Shown: positions 1-11,249 of the stretch, piece by piece | Layout of the letters: each line of letters starts with the position of its first letter | Numbering within the stretch: position 1 is the stretch's first letter | Source of the DNA: Plantago major | Lineage: Eukaryota > Streptophyta > Magnoliopsida > Lamiales > Plantaginaceae | Direction: 5' to 3' | NCBI GenBank assembly: GCA_026545765.1 | Contig: CM048843.1 | Coordinates: forward strand, 5,252,001 to 5,316,000 | DNA length: 64,000 nt | Program-made: the position numbers and the translations under genes | The notes under the pieces: generated by a model | Database searches by the model: none | What the model was told of the DNA's origin: nothing | What the model saw: only the letters and a program-made list of their open reading frames with translations

Positions 1-3000
1 GAGTTATCAACTACTGAACAAGTAGACTCAGCAAGAGAAAGTGCTTTCAGAAATGTGAAGACTATTACAGAAAGCCTTGCTGATGAACTCATAAATGCTG
101 CCAAAAGTGGTGAAAAACACCAAGCCCTATCTGCAGAAACCGCAGGAATTATGGACCAATCAGTTCCTAATGCTGTTGAGAGCTCTGACGATGAAGATGA
201 TGAACTAGTCATCTCTCAAGTCCTAGAAAGAACAAAGAGGGCTAAGGTTACTGAAATAGTAACTGGTGAAGAGGTATCTGAAAAAGAACCTACACCACAG
301 GTTTCTGAACAAGCACCTATAGCAAAGGTTGTTGGTGCAAACACACCATCAGGGAAGGTCTCCTATGAACAAATTCAAGAAGCCCTGATGAGTGGTGACT
401 TAGTGCTGGCAGATGCTGATGAAAATGCCACATCTAAAAGTCTGGAAGAACCTACTAATGATAATTCTTCTGCTTCCAGACAACCACAACAACCACAACC
501 ACAACAGCCACAAGTGGTTGATGAAATGGTAAATGAACTCCATTTCGAATTACCAGCATTACAACACGCTGAAGAAAATCCTGCAAAAGAGCAGGTTCCC
601 CAACTCGACAAGAGGGATCAAACTGAGACATCCGCTCAGTGTGATCAACCAGGGGAGGCAACTGAGTTGCACACTCAGGAAAGGTGTGAAGTACCTAAAA
701 CTTCAAACAAAGAAGCTGTACTGGAACAAGAAGACCAAAGTATAAAAGGGTCACAAGTTCCAGAGACCAATCAGCCTGACAATGCTCAGGTAGCTGAATG
801 GTTTAACTCCTACCTTGTGAAAAATTTTATGCTTGTATATCTTGTTACTTATATAAAAATTCTTTGTTACAGGCTGAGTTAGAAACACAGAAACAAGAGG
901 AAGCTGGAAAGCTTGCCTCAGAAATTGAGAAGGAGGTTACTCCAACCTCGCCTCTTAAGAAATCTGAGCCTGTACCACAGGTGATAATTGACTCTTAAGA
1001 TAACACTTTTCAGTCATTTGTCTATGTGCTTAATCATTTAAAGTAAATGTTTCTAACAGGCTCCAACCGAGAAAGAGGAAGATAAGGCAGAAATGCCAGA
1101 GACGAACCCAGAGACCGACAAGGTTTCTGAAGAACACATCATTGAGCCTTCTAGCATGAAGGTACATGAAAAATCAGTGATAAGTATTCTTCATCATGGG
1201 TTATCTTAAACTTCTTCTAAAATATTCAATACTTTCTACTTACGTGCTCATTCAAGTAGAAATGCAAAGGAAAAAGTTGCGACATCCTCAAGATCAATGG
1301 AAATTGATGAAGCTCCCAAGGCAACATCACATGAAAGAATACCAAACCGAAAGTTTCGAGAAAAATGACTCGTAGCTTCCTATTGAGGAAGTAAGTCCAA
1401 AACTCGTAACTCATTAAAGCATTTTGCACAAATTCTTTCAAATAATTTCCTAAGTATTGTATTAATCTTAATTCTCGTGTTCAAGAAAGAAAGGTTGATG
1501 AGGACCGGACTTCCAAGTCTCCACCTCACAACAAGATATCTGAGACACCAATTGTCTCAAGATACAAGTCTCGAGCCCAAGTACTTACTCGTGTAACTCG
1601 AAACTAAACTACACTTCTACTCAGATATCTACAAAAGTTTTGAAGCTCACTCAAAACTCTTTCTTTCAGGCTCAAACGAGAGCAAAGCAGGCACCCAATG
1701 ATGAGAAAAGGGACCTACTTCCCTTCTTCAAAGCTCAAACCGCCAAAGCATATTCAATGCTTCAAGAAATGGCAAAGGTTAAGTCGCCTCGATCTCTCTG
1801 AAATATTGAGAATCACAGATCAACCAACCGCACGAGCACGAGCTCTTGACTTGAGACGATATCCATGCAATGTTCCCTACCGAACAAAGACACGCTATGA
1901 CTCTATTGCATAAGGATTTCTCCGGAGAAGTGGCGCGATTTGATACAAGCCTTTGAACAGCAGATGGTCGACAAGATTAGATGGCATTCAAGCCTAGACT
2001 CGCAATTTATACCTTCCAACAACAAGAGGTTAATGGGCGTAAGATCACTATTCTCAAGTGATCAATCTTGTATCTCAAGATGATGAGGAGGAAGAGATAA
2101 ACGAAAACGACTTCGATGAACCTCCCACCCGACCATCACCAAAAGGATGACATGCAAAAAGGATGATGATGATGCCCCCGCACTGTGGACCGGAGGAATT
2201 TCACAAAGAAATCATGCCTCAACCGGCCAAAAGCAAACTGAGAGGAAAGCACAGAAATCTCCGTCTCCATCTCCTCAAAAGTCAACTCATCCATCTTCCC
2301 AACAAAAGGTTAATACTGAACAAGTAGTTGAGGATTCTGAGGAAATCGCTCATAAATTGTTGAATACTCAATCCAGAACTGCTCAACTCAGACAACTGTT
2401 GGAAGAAGAACAACAACTCCATCTTCAACTGGAAGACCAGATAGCTAAATCCAGAGACAAGCTTGACCAACTACAAGATCAATATCTGCAAGAGATGATT
2501 ACTTACTCAGAGGTTAAAGAGCTACAGGATGTCAGAAATGCCATCACCAAAGAACTCGACATCAAGAAGTATCTCAAATTAAGCATGATGCTAAGGCATC
2601 ATCTTCAAAAGAAGTACCATCCTCCTCCCAAAAGGGAAGAAACCAATCTACGAGATGGTTCGGACTCGACACAATCGATGAGAATGTCCAAGAGGATGAA
2701 GATCATGGCCGATTACTCGGGATGATGAAGACAAGACTTTGGCAGAGCACCGCAATGAACATCTAGCGGTTTCACACTTGAAAAGGAAACCGATTGCTCT
2801 GAAACTTTCAAAGAACCGCCAAATGTCCACTCCATGAATTCATGAACAGATACCAATCTTGGCTCATCCGAAAAGGAGATGTCTTCACGTACAAGGAAGT
2901 AATTGCCTCCCCTCTCGAATGAAAAAGTTCACTGAGCTCGTCACTCAGAGAACAACTAGCATAGTCATTGCTCAGAAAGATCTGGGAATGATAAGGGACG

Positions 3001-4446
3001 ATGATGCGTCTTTAGCTGAAAAAGCTTTCCAAGAGGCAAGTTACACTGCTGGAAAAGCAGATACCATCCTAGGCCCATTGGTAGAGCTCACTGATAAGGA
3101 CAATGGACTTATCAAGCAAAATCAGGAGCTCAAAGCCGAACTTCAGAAGTTGGTCAATGCCTACAATTATTTACAAGGGAATTTTGCCTCTCTCTCAGAT
3201 TCTTTTGTGAGACTGAGTCAGCCAACAATGACTAAGGGGGAAAGAGTGTACAAATCTGGACCTCAAAGTCAGGGGGAATGGGAAGAAGGAGAAGAAAACA
3301 AGAAGAAATCTGGAGCTGGTGCGGCTCAGAGAAGAAGAAGAAACATGAAAACTTCCCAGCCACCACTCAGAATCAATGAACCCTCCTCAAGCTAAGCTGC
3401 TTTGCAAATAGTAGCTGCTTCCCAGAAACCTACTGAAGGAACTACAATGATAACAAGGGCCATGGCACAGAAACCTCCAAGGAGTACCAAGGCTCCAAGG
3501 AGAAGACAGGTTAAAGGGATTGATGAATCTTCAAGAAAAGAAGAAGGCCAAATCAAGTCCCCGGCAATGAAGAAGGTCAGAAACTCTCACAAGATTTAAT
3601 CTTGATGATGATGAGGAAACCGATGAAGATGAAGCTCCTCTTCACGTAAAAAGGAAAATTGAAAGCCTAATCGAGCCCATAGTCGCAAAGCCCTAGCAGC
3701 TAAAACACCCTCGAAATACCAAGTCTATCCAGGGTGGTTCTTCAAGCAACAACCCCAAGGAGAATTCAAGACAGAGAAGGAACAGACTCAGAGCTGAGCA
3801 AAGACAAAGTCAACTTCCACTCAGGCCAGAAGAAGCCAAAATAGAGTATGTGAAGAATGACAATGATTCCTCTGTCTACAGGTGCATCAATCAGAAAAAT
3901 GGCTATTGGATTCTGGAACTTAAGCATCTACTGGTAAATTCAAGATTTCCAGAACCAATCCATAAACAACTTATGACATGGAGAAAAGATAAGCCAACCT
4001 TGATCAACACCAATCACATTAAAGCCTGGTTGGATTTTGAAGTTGTCAAGAGAACTGAAGCCATGAGAAAGGACCTCTCTGATGAATGTCCATATGGAAA
4101 GCCAGATGATGTGCACAGAATTCTGAATATCACAGGAACAGGCACAAGAGCAAGACTCGCTGTGGAACCCTATGAGTCGTTCTATCTAACTGAAGATCAA
4201 TACAAGGGTGAAATCAGATATCTGAGGATTATCTACGAATACTTCAAGCTTTCAGATATCAGAATAGAGCATGCCTGGAAGTGGGGAAAGTATCTGTGGG
4301 TCAAACATTTTGTCAAGAAAAATCCTACCAAAACCTACAAAGAGGTCTGTGGATTTGCCAGAGACACTGAGATGCTCGTCAGAACACTTCTCTATGATTA
4401 TTCTGATGACATCAAAAGGTTTGGAGATAGGAAATTTGCAGACTGA
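1..4446 (+). CDS. Accessory gene (aORF) of element E, 5' truncated, spliced, frame-damaged
   Basis: This is the long gene between pol and the 3' LTR; its function is unknown. The visible part starts in a Lys/Glu/Ser-rich region with a Pro-Gln run near 480-510. It then crosses five predicted introns: 790-872, 981-1059, about 1162-1244, about 1388-1485 and about 1590-1670. A Gln/Glu-rich coiled-coil stretch follows (about 2300-2560), then a helical segment (2920-3230), a basic region (3290-3600) and a compact conserved C-terminal domain (3850-4446) ending in RFGDRKFAD and a stop. Exon 873-980 is 108 nt and exon 1060-1161 is 102 nt, both whole codons. The frame is broken in 1490-2860 and 3520-3720, where CAG/CTG triplets of copy A read as CG here, so the damage may be a sequencing artefact. 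No enzyme motif is visible. Confidence 0.75.
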
Positions 4447-4838
4447 TCCACAGAAATACTGTTGAAGACTTGAAGAGATTGAAGACTTGAAGACTAGTCT
4501 ATTAGGATGTTTACTTGGAGCTTGGTTACTCCTATTGTCCTAATTTACTATGTAGTTTTTGTTGTATTTTTGCTGACTGAGCTAAACTTGTTTTATGTAT
4601 TGAAGTTATCTGTAATCTTTCTTTGTAACTTATCTGAAGAACTTACTCTCAGATAGTATTCTGTAAAAGATAACTTGTCATCAAAGATCACACCTTGTGA
4701 TTTGGTTGATGTTTACTTTCTGAACTTAATTGAATGAATTGAAAAATCTTAAGAAATGATTAAGTGTTGGATTGTTCACTCATCCAGATTTGTAATAGGT
4801 CAGATAGTCATCGTTGACTGATCAAAAAGGGGAAAATT
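4447..4838 (+). other. 3' untranslated region and polypurine tract of element E
   Basis: There is no open frame between the accessory-gene stop and the LTR. A purine tract at 4824-4838 (aaaaaggggaaaatt) abuts the LTR start and is the expected plus-strand primer. Element A has the same arrangement at 17111-17125, read on the minus strand. Confidence 0.8.
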
Positions 4839-6482
4839 TGTTAGGAAATTTGTTAGATATTTTGTTAGAAATATCTGTTTAGATTTTGATCAGCAACATG
4901 ATGACTTATCTTAGTCTCAGAAAGGTGATTAGTACTCTTGGTTCACTTGAACATTGTAAAAGAGGAAACCCACTAAGTATGACAGTCTAGCTAATCTTGT
5001 ATAGGATGTTAGGTCTCAAAATGTAATTTTTATTTTATGAAGAGAAGACCGAGAAGAAGACATCCAAGCAGAACAAGTTCAACGACATTGAAGACTTGAA
5101 GAAACTGCACAAGATTACTGAAACAGTTTTACAGATACCTTGGCCAGATATCTTGAAGACACGAATAGTTTTAAACAAACTGTGTCACAAGAGATGTCTG
5201 AGAAATAAAAGGTCTATCTGAAAACAAGGAAAGTGTCCACAGATATCTATTCTCAGATACCTTGAGCTTTAACCACATTTCTGAAGAAGAAATATATATA
5301 TTGCAAACAAAGTTGTTTCAATAAAAGTGGTATCTGAAGTTAAAGATAAGAACGTGCAAAGAATCAGAGAAATCTGATCAAGGTTGTCTCTAATACAAAG
5401 CATAGTTCCGTTACACTGAGACAAAAGTATAGTACAATGCATTAAATGCACGGACAGAGATGTCGAACAAAAGCAACGGTAGCTTCAAGAAAAGACAAAC
5501 TCCATAAAGATTATACACAGATATCGATAGTTTGAATTTGATTTAACGGATACTATTCAAACGGCACTCAAATTCATCTATAAATATCAACATTTAGACT
5601 TGAGAAGACACACAACTCAAGAACTTACATCAACACATATCTCGCTATCTCAAGCAAATTACTTATCCTCAAAGCTTTACATTGCGACCAAAGCTCTTGA
5701 TCTTGAGTAACACCGAAGTTCTAAGTGTCACGATCCTAAACAAGCATCGCTATCTCGTGAAAGAGTTGAATTGAAAGATCAAGTATCCGAGATTCATTCT
5801 CTTGAACATTTATCTAAGACTTGGTCAAGAAAAGAACAAGATACCATACATTGAAAATGTATTAAGTATACTTGATTCACGAGCTATCTCGATTAATAAA
5901 AGTTAATAAAGAAGCTCATCTGACAACTCAAACCAAAACGAACACCATCACTGGCGTGGAGTACAGGAAGTACTTAGTTTGAGAAACTAAGGAATAACTC
6001 CAAGGTTATTGAGCACAGGAAGTACTTAGCTTGGGAAGCTAGGGAATAGCTCAAAAAGGTTTCTGAGTACAGGAAGTACTTGGTTGTGAAAGCCAGGGAA
6101 CAACTCAAGGGGAACATTTGGTTGGGAACCATTTGTTTAAGGAATCTTAGAATAGGATTTTTGTAAGGTGACCTCAATTATCTATTCTAGTGAATTCTAG
6201 GTCTTTGGAAGACCGAAGTGGATTAGTTGGAGGATTACGCCACCTCCATATACCACTATACTTGCTGTGTTATTTACTTTTCTGTACTTACTTTTCAAAG
6301 AACACACACACTTTAACTGTTTCTGCACTTATCTATCTTAAGTCTTCCGCGCTCTGAATCTAAGTATCAGATATCTACACAGATATCTGAGAAATAGTTT
6401 TTATCGACAAAAGTTTTAAAAGACTATTCACCCCCCCCCCCCCCCGCTCTAGTCTTTTACTTTGCCGTTATCTGGACCAACA
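4839..6482 (+). repeat. 3' LTR of element E (1644 bp)
   Basis: The LTR begins TGTTAGGAAATTTG and ends TCTGGACCAACA, so it has TG...CA ends. It aligns over its whole length with the LTRs of element A. A TATA-like ctataaata lies at 5579-5587. A run of 15 C at 6431-6445 sits 37 nt before the LTR end. The palindrome GATATC occurs at least five times. The plus-strand flank after the LTR is gaaac. Confidence 0.93.
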
Positions 6483-7859
6483 GAAACGTACCACTAGACT
6501 ATACGCCCGGATAGATAACTACAACTGTTGCAGTTACAAATCATACCACTAGACTAAACTTCATTACTCACAAAAATTACATGAAACACCCCATTAGTAG
6601 CTAGTTAATTTGCAGTTTCAAATCATTACCATTTTTTCCCTTTTATTCTTCCCTATTTAATTAACTGGTAGTCCATATACATGACTCCCTTCTTATACCA
6701 GTGATGTGCACTTGAGAATTTGAATGCGTTGTAATACATGTAATCTTCAATTACAATTAAAGATTAAAGTTATAGTATTGTCGGAAGTTCAAAAACACAC
6801 AATAATAGTGGTAAGTTAACTCGGGATGTCGTTCTCCACGGACACTTAGCATAGGAACAAACAAGTAACGTTTTGATTTTGTGTGCAGAAAGCAGACAGA
6901 TTGTAAGTAAACAGATTGAAAGCAGATGATCGAATCGCAATTAAAACCCTTATTTTGTTGATGAAAATCGATGATGGTGAAGGTGTAAAGGACCCCTGAC
7001 CTCCCTCGTGCTATGCTACTCCCAACTTCCTAGTAAATATCCTACGCGATTACCTCTAACGACAGTTGTGCATAATACTAAATACCAAGGCGCAGTCAAT
7101 ACCAGTACCCCTACTCAGTTCAATGAAACTACTGTGTCACTTAGTAGAACATCACACCACAAAGGATGTATAGAGTTGTATAATCACGATTTACGTCTAA
7201 GAACTATTCCATTAATATAACACAGCATATAAAGAAGTAGCACGGTAGAGTTTCGGCGGTTCACCTTTACTATAGAAAGTTAGCTACTCATAGTAATCTA
7301 CTACAAACATAAATCGAAAAGAAGAAGAAAGAAGAAGAATAAGAAGCTTAGTCTTTGATGTCTTCATGCTGCTTCTAGGGTTCCTCCTTCTGGGTGCCTG
7401 ACGGCCAGCGGTTTTGGGGTTTCACTTCCCCGAGGACTGGTTCTGTAACAGCCAAAAATTCGATAATCGAATTTACACGTTTTAGCACGAACCAAGCGTC
7501 GAATCGTAATTCGTTGTGGACCTTTAGACCATCTTTTATAACCTTTTCATCTGGCCCAACTTATTAACCTTGATCCAACTTAAAACTTATTAACCTTGAT
7601 CCAACTTAAAGCCTCTACTTATTGCTTATTAAATTACCCTATTGTAACTCATGTAAGTTACAAGCCTCCATGTCCATCCAAGAAGTCATTCCCTTCATCC
7701 TTCTATTTATTTTTCCCACGCTAGAACTTCAGAATTGGCACACATACATACCATTGTTCCACCCTCCTTGTTGAAAGTTCTTTTCATCATCTCGCAAGAA
7801 ATCTGTTCCTTTCCTGCTGTTGGAGTTAACAGCAGCTGTGGGTGGATTCTTCAATGAGT
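6483..7859. other. Non-coding interval, no gene recognised
   Basis: No coding region with recognisable similarity was found. The stretch is mostly AT-rich. It holds a ~26-bp tandem direct repeat (ttattaaccttgatccaact) at about 7560-7612 and an A/G-rich run at 7317-7350. The short ORF at 7008-7220 has no recognisable features. Confidence 0.6.
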
Positions 7860-8701
7860 AAGTCTAGGAAAAGACCTGCCTTTCCATTAGGAATAGGAAA
7901 GACCAAGTTTTTACATTAAAACAAAAATCTACCCAAATCGAAATCTTCACAGCTTTCCCCAAGCTCACCAACAATGGCGTCCACAACACTCTCCGGTACG
8001 GTGGCTGACGGATCGATCGCCGGTGATCCACGTGGACGAGGCGGCGCTGAGTTTCGCGATGCTGGAGCAAGCCATCTATGATTTCAAGCAAAGAAGAGAT
8101 GACACACAGAGAGAGAGTTTGTTCTGAGTAGGTTGAAAAAGGTGAGAGAGTGGTAGTTGGAGTAGAGGATTTTATTGGTGTGATCGAACAAGGGAAGGTC
8201 AATGAGACAACAATGGCGGATGAATAAATCACAATTTTATTGTCATATGCGGATATACCCAACCATTAAACGTCACGAATCACAGGCATGGTTTGGTGTC
8301 AACATCTACTAAATTTTAGGTTTTCCACTTTTTGTGTTTATGATTGGGGTTTTTGTGAGATTTGAATGTGAGTCTGGGGTATTTAATGTTGTGTCTGTGG
8401 ATTTTTATATTCTGTCTGTGGGTTTTTATAACTAGAAGATTTAATGTTGTGCCTTTGAGTTTTTATAATTGGGGGATTTAATGTTTTGTCTGTGGCCTGT
8501 CTGTGGGTTTTTGCATCTGGGAGATTTATCTGGTGTCCGTGAGCAATTATAACTGGTGGATTTAATGTCGTGTCTGTGAGTTTTTATAACTGGAGGATTT
8601 GATGTCGTGTATGTGGGTTTTTGCATATGGGGGAAGTTGACTGCGAATTAAAAATAGGCCTTTTCTATTCCTAATGGAAAAGCAGGTCTTTTTCTAGACT
8701 T
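7860..8701. mobile_element. 842-bp non-autonomous element with 45-bp terminal inverted repeats
   Basis: The left end, 7860-7904, starts AAGTCTAGGAAAAGACCTGC. The right end, read in reverse from 8701, starts AAGTCTAGAAAAAGACCTGC, and the two match at about 41 of 45 positions. No transposase is encoded. The interior is composite: a GC-rich segment at about 7970-8080 with an ATG in good context at 7973 and a 35-codon frame, then a minisatellite. No clear target duplication was found, so the superfamily is not assigned. The GC-rich patch in AT-rich DNA suggests a captured gene fragment. Confidence 0.65.
8355..8635. repeat. Minisatellite, ~41-45 bp unit, about six diverged copies
   Basis: Diverged repeats of a pattern like ggatttaatgttgtgtctg followed by tgggtttttataactg run through this interval. 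Units vary in length by a few bases and some are shuffled. It lies inside the inverted-repeat element, next to its right end. Confidence 0.75.
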
Positions 8702-9297
8702 TGTAATTTTTTTATGTAAACTTTGCGTGGTTGATTATTATTTATGCTATGAAATGAAATTGATGCAAGTTTCTCTAGGGTTTATAATTCATATTATATG
8801 TAAGTTCTCCTAAGAATTATCACGTAGTAGTCTAGGTTTGGTGAATCATGTTATGCTATTGTTTGTGATTATAAATTTTACATACATGGGATGCTTGATG
8901 ATTATGATGATATGTCTTTTGATTGAGATAGTATGGTTATTGTGGGAATCATGCCACAGTTTTACAATGTATGTTGGTGAATTATGTGAGTTGCTGCAAC
9001 GATCTATTTACATTACAAACTGGATTTCATTAGTTGCGTTGTTTTGGTACTAACAAAGGATATGATGCTTGATCAATATAATAAGTTTTGTATATTTGGT
9101 CATTGCCCAATGCTGCTGTTAATATATTGGTCCCAAGTTTGATTACATGTGTAATTATGGTTCATTGTTTTTATTGAACTGCAATTTGCTTCTAATTAAA
9201 CCTGGTGAGTTTGGTTAATTATAAAGTATGTCCATTTGTTGCAAGAAAGTATATTTTGGTCTTGGGATTTGACGGTTTCATCTTCCCTACCGCATGT

Positions 9298-9394
9298 TGC
9301 ACTACCTTCTGGTACTTTAAAGGTTGTACCATGTTTGTATCATATGCATTAATGTTATACTGTACAACACATTAAAACACCAGAAGATAGTGCA
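9298..9394. repeat. Imperfect inverted repeat (hairpin), 16-bp arms
   Basis: Arms TGCACTACCTTCTGGT (9298-9313) and ACCAGAAGATAGTGCA (9379-9394) pair with one mismatch around a ~65-nt loop. The loop contains a further short palindromic tract related to tactgtaca. It could be a small foldback element or a transcribed hairpin. Confidence 0.5.
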
Positions 9395-9478
9395 GCATAC
9401 TGTACAGTATAAAAAACCACCAATTTTTATTTCACTTATGGTCCAATCCAACTTTATCAGTTTAAACCCCTATACTAG

Positions 9479-9574
9479 CCAATTTTCTTTGTTATAGCTC
9501 CAAATAGGCAACTGTTGGGAGTAGAGCCAATTTTCTTTGTTATAGCTCCAAATAGGCAACTGTTGGGAGTAGAG
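9479..9574. repeat. Perfect 48-bp tandem duplication (two copies)
   Basis: Positions 9479-9526 and 9527-9574 are identical and start ccaattttctttgttatagc. No further copies were seen. Perfect identity suggests a recent slippage event. Confidence 0.95.
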
Positions 9575-10573
9575 TTAGCATGCAGAAGCATTTAATGCTT
9601 TGTCCTTGCCCATAATTGCAAACGTTTCTTTTATTGTTTTTGTATATTGTTTTTTATTTTGTTTCATTCATAATTCACTAATTATAAAATAATAAAATAT
9701 AAAAATCATACAATTTTTTTTAATATTTTTACGTCATTTACAAATAAAGACCATTCTTAACTATATTTCAACCATTTCAAATTTTACTATTTTTTCAAAT
9801 TAGAAAACGCAATAAATTTTTCATTAAGATTAATTATTTTTTATTAAGAGCGTGTGTCTTAAAATTAGACAGTCACAACTAATATATCAAAATTAGACAG
9901 TCGTGTCGCGGCTTCTCCGCGACCAAAAAACTGCCCACTAGTACCTATTCATTTGTGGCAAAAACATTATAAGTTTTATTAAAATATCTGTAAAATAATT
10001 GATAATGTATTGTAAGATGTTTATTTGTTGTAAAATACTACTTAGGCTTTGTTTTCTTCGTCTAAACATAACTGATATGTACTGTAAAAAATAACTAAGC
10101 TAGTTAGGCGTTCACGTAACAAGCTAGCTAGTAACTGATAAACTAGTTGGTAGCTGATAATGATAAACTAGTTAATTTTTATAAAATTATTTAGTTGATA
10201 ATTTAGTTAGTAAATCAATTAGCTATAATATAAGATTGTAAACATAATTAATATCCAATATTGTAAACATCAATTGGCTACAAGTTCTTGATATCGGTTT
10301 CGTCTATTAAATGAAGTGTTTATGTAAACTAAATGTAATGTAACTGGTTTATTTGTAGGCGTGTTTGAGTATCGATTCACATTCAAACTATCTCAATTAA
10401 AATTACGTGCCAAAAACCCACTCATGTTTATTTTTTACCAATAATTTTTTTACCAATATTGTCGATGCCGTGTTATTCAAGTTGGCTGTAGTACATTTAC
10501 CAATATTTAACATTTTAATACGTGCCCAAGGCAATGTATTTATTTAAAAATCATTACTATTGAAGTTTTTTCT

Positions 10574-10968
10574 GGGCTACTAAACGCAACACGTTTTCGG
10601 TTAAACGCAATACAAAATATTTGTAACTTAACCAAAATTCCCCCAACTTAAAAATAATCTTACAAACTTAACGAAAAATTAAAATAACTCGTACATGCAA
10701 ACACAGAAACATTAACATGCATGATCGAATACAAAATAACAACACTAAACATAAATCGGAAAAAAATGAATTTTTTTTCCGGAAAATATTTCGTTTATAC
10801 AAAAAACATTAACATGCACGATCGAACACAAAATAACAACACTAAACATAAATCGAAAAAAAAAGAATGATTTTTTTTCGAAAAATATTTCGTTTATACA
10901 AAAATTTCCAAAAATATAGGATTAATAAAAAAAGCCCCAAAAACTGAAAAAATGAGAATTAAAACAGG
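10574..10968 (+). repeat. Left TIR of the MULE (395 bp)
   Basis: It matches the reverse complement of 46678-47076 with few differences. It starts GGGCTACTAAACGCAACACG. Near the end, AAACGCA occurs twice 21 nt apart. The inner part contains a tandem duplication of about 98 bp (about 10707-10805 and 10806-10905) that includes cactaaacataaatcg. Confidence 0.92.
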
Positions 10969-11249
10969 TTCAAACCGCACTCAAAGGTAGGGCATTTCCC
11001 ACTTCCATTTTTTTAATTGGTTTTTCTAGTTTTTTAGTTAATTTTATATTTGCAGTTTTTTTAATTGTTTTTCTGCTTTTTTTAATTATTTTTTATGCTT
11101 TTTTAATTAAAAAATAATAAAATAAATATTACGTACTCTTGGCTTAAACAAATTTAGAACTTTGCATTCCACACATCAGTTACAATTTTAAGATGGATAC
11201 GAACTTGAATCGGAAAATATTACATGTTTAACATAATAAATCTGGATAC

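Larger units (their letters stand above)
1..6482 (+). mobile_element. Element E: 3' part of a Sirevirus-like Ty1/copia retrotransposon
   Basis: Only the 3' portion lies in the window: most of the accessory gene, a 3' untranslated stretch, a polypurine tract and a complete 3' LTR. gag, pol and the 5' LTR would be to the left of position 1. It is collinear with the accessory gene and 3' LTR of element A on the opposite strand (23040 to 15444), and the LTR is nearly identical to A's. It is not part of the nested stack, which starts at 10574. The target duplication cannot be checked because the left LTR is not visible. Confidence 0.9.
8702..10573. other. AT-rich non-coding interval
   Basis: No coding region was recognised. 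It contains the hairpin and the 48-bp duplication listed separately, and long A/T-rich stretches at 9580-10560. The last nine bases, 10565-10573 (gttttttct), are the left copy of the MULE target-site duplication. Confidence 0.6.

Noticed and set aside
1..6482. E as an assembly duplicate of A
   Set aside because: E and A differ at scattered positions outside CWG sites and lie in opposite orientation with different flanks, so they are separate insertions.
8355..8635. CRISPR-like array
   Set aside because: The units are contiguous, diverged and without unique spacers of constant length; it is a minisatellite in a eukaryotic genome.
8838..9053. Hydrophobic ORF in the left flank
   Set aside because: Low-complexity, T-rich sequence with no splice context or similarity that I recognise.
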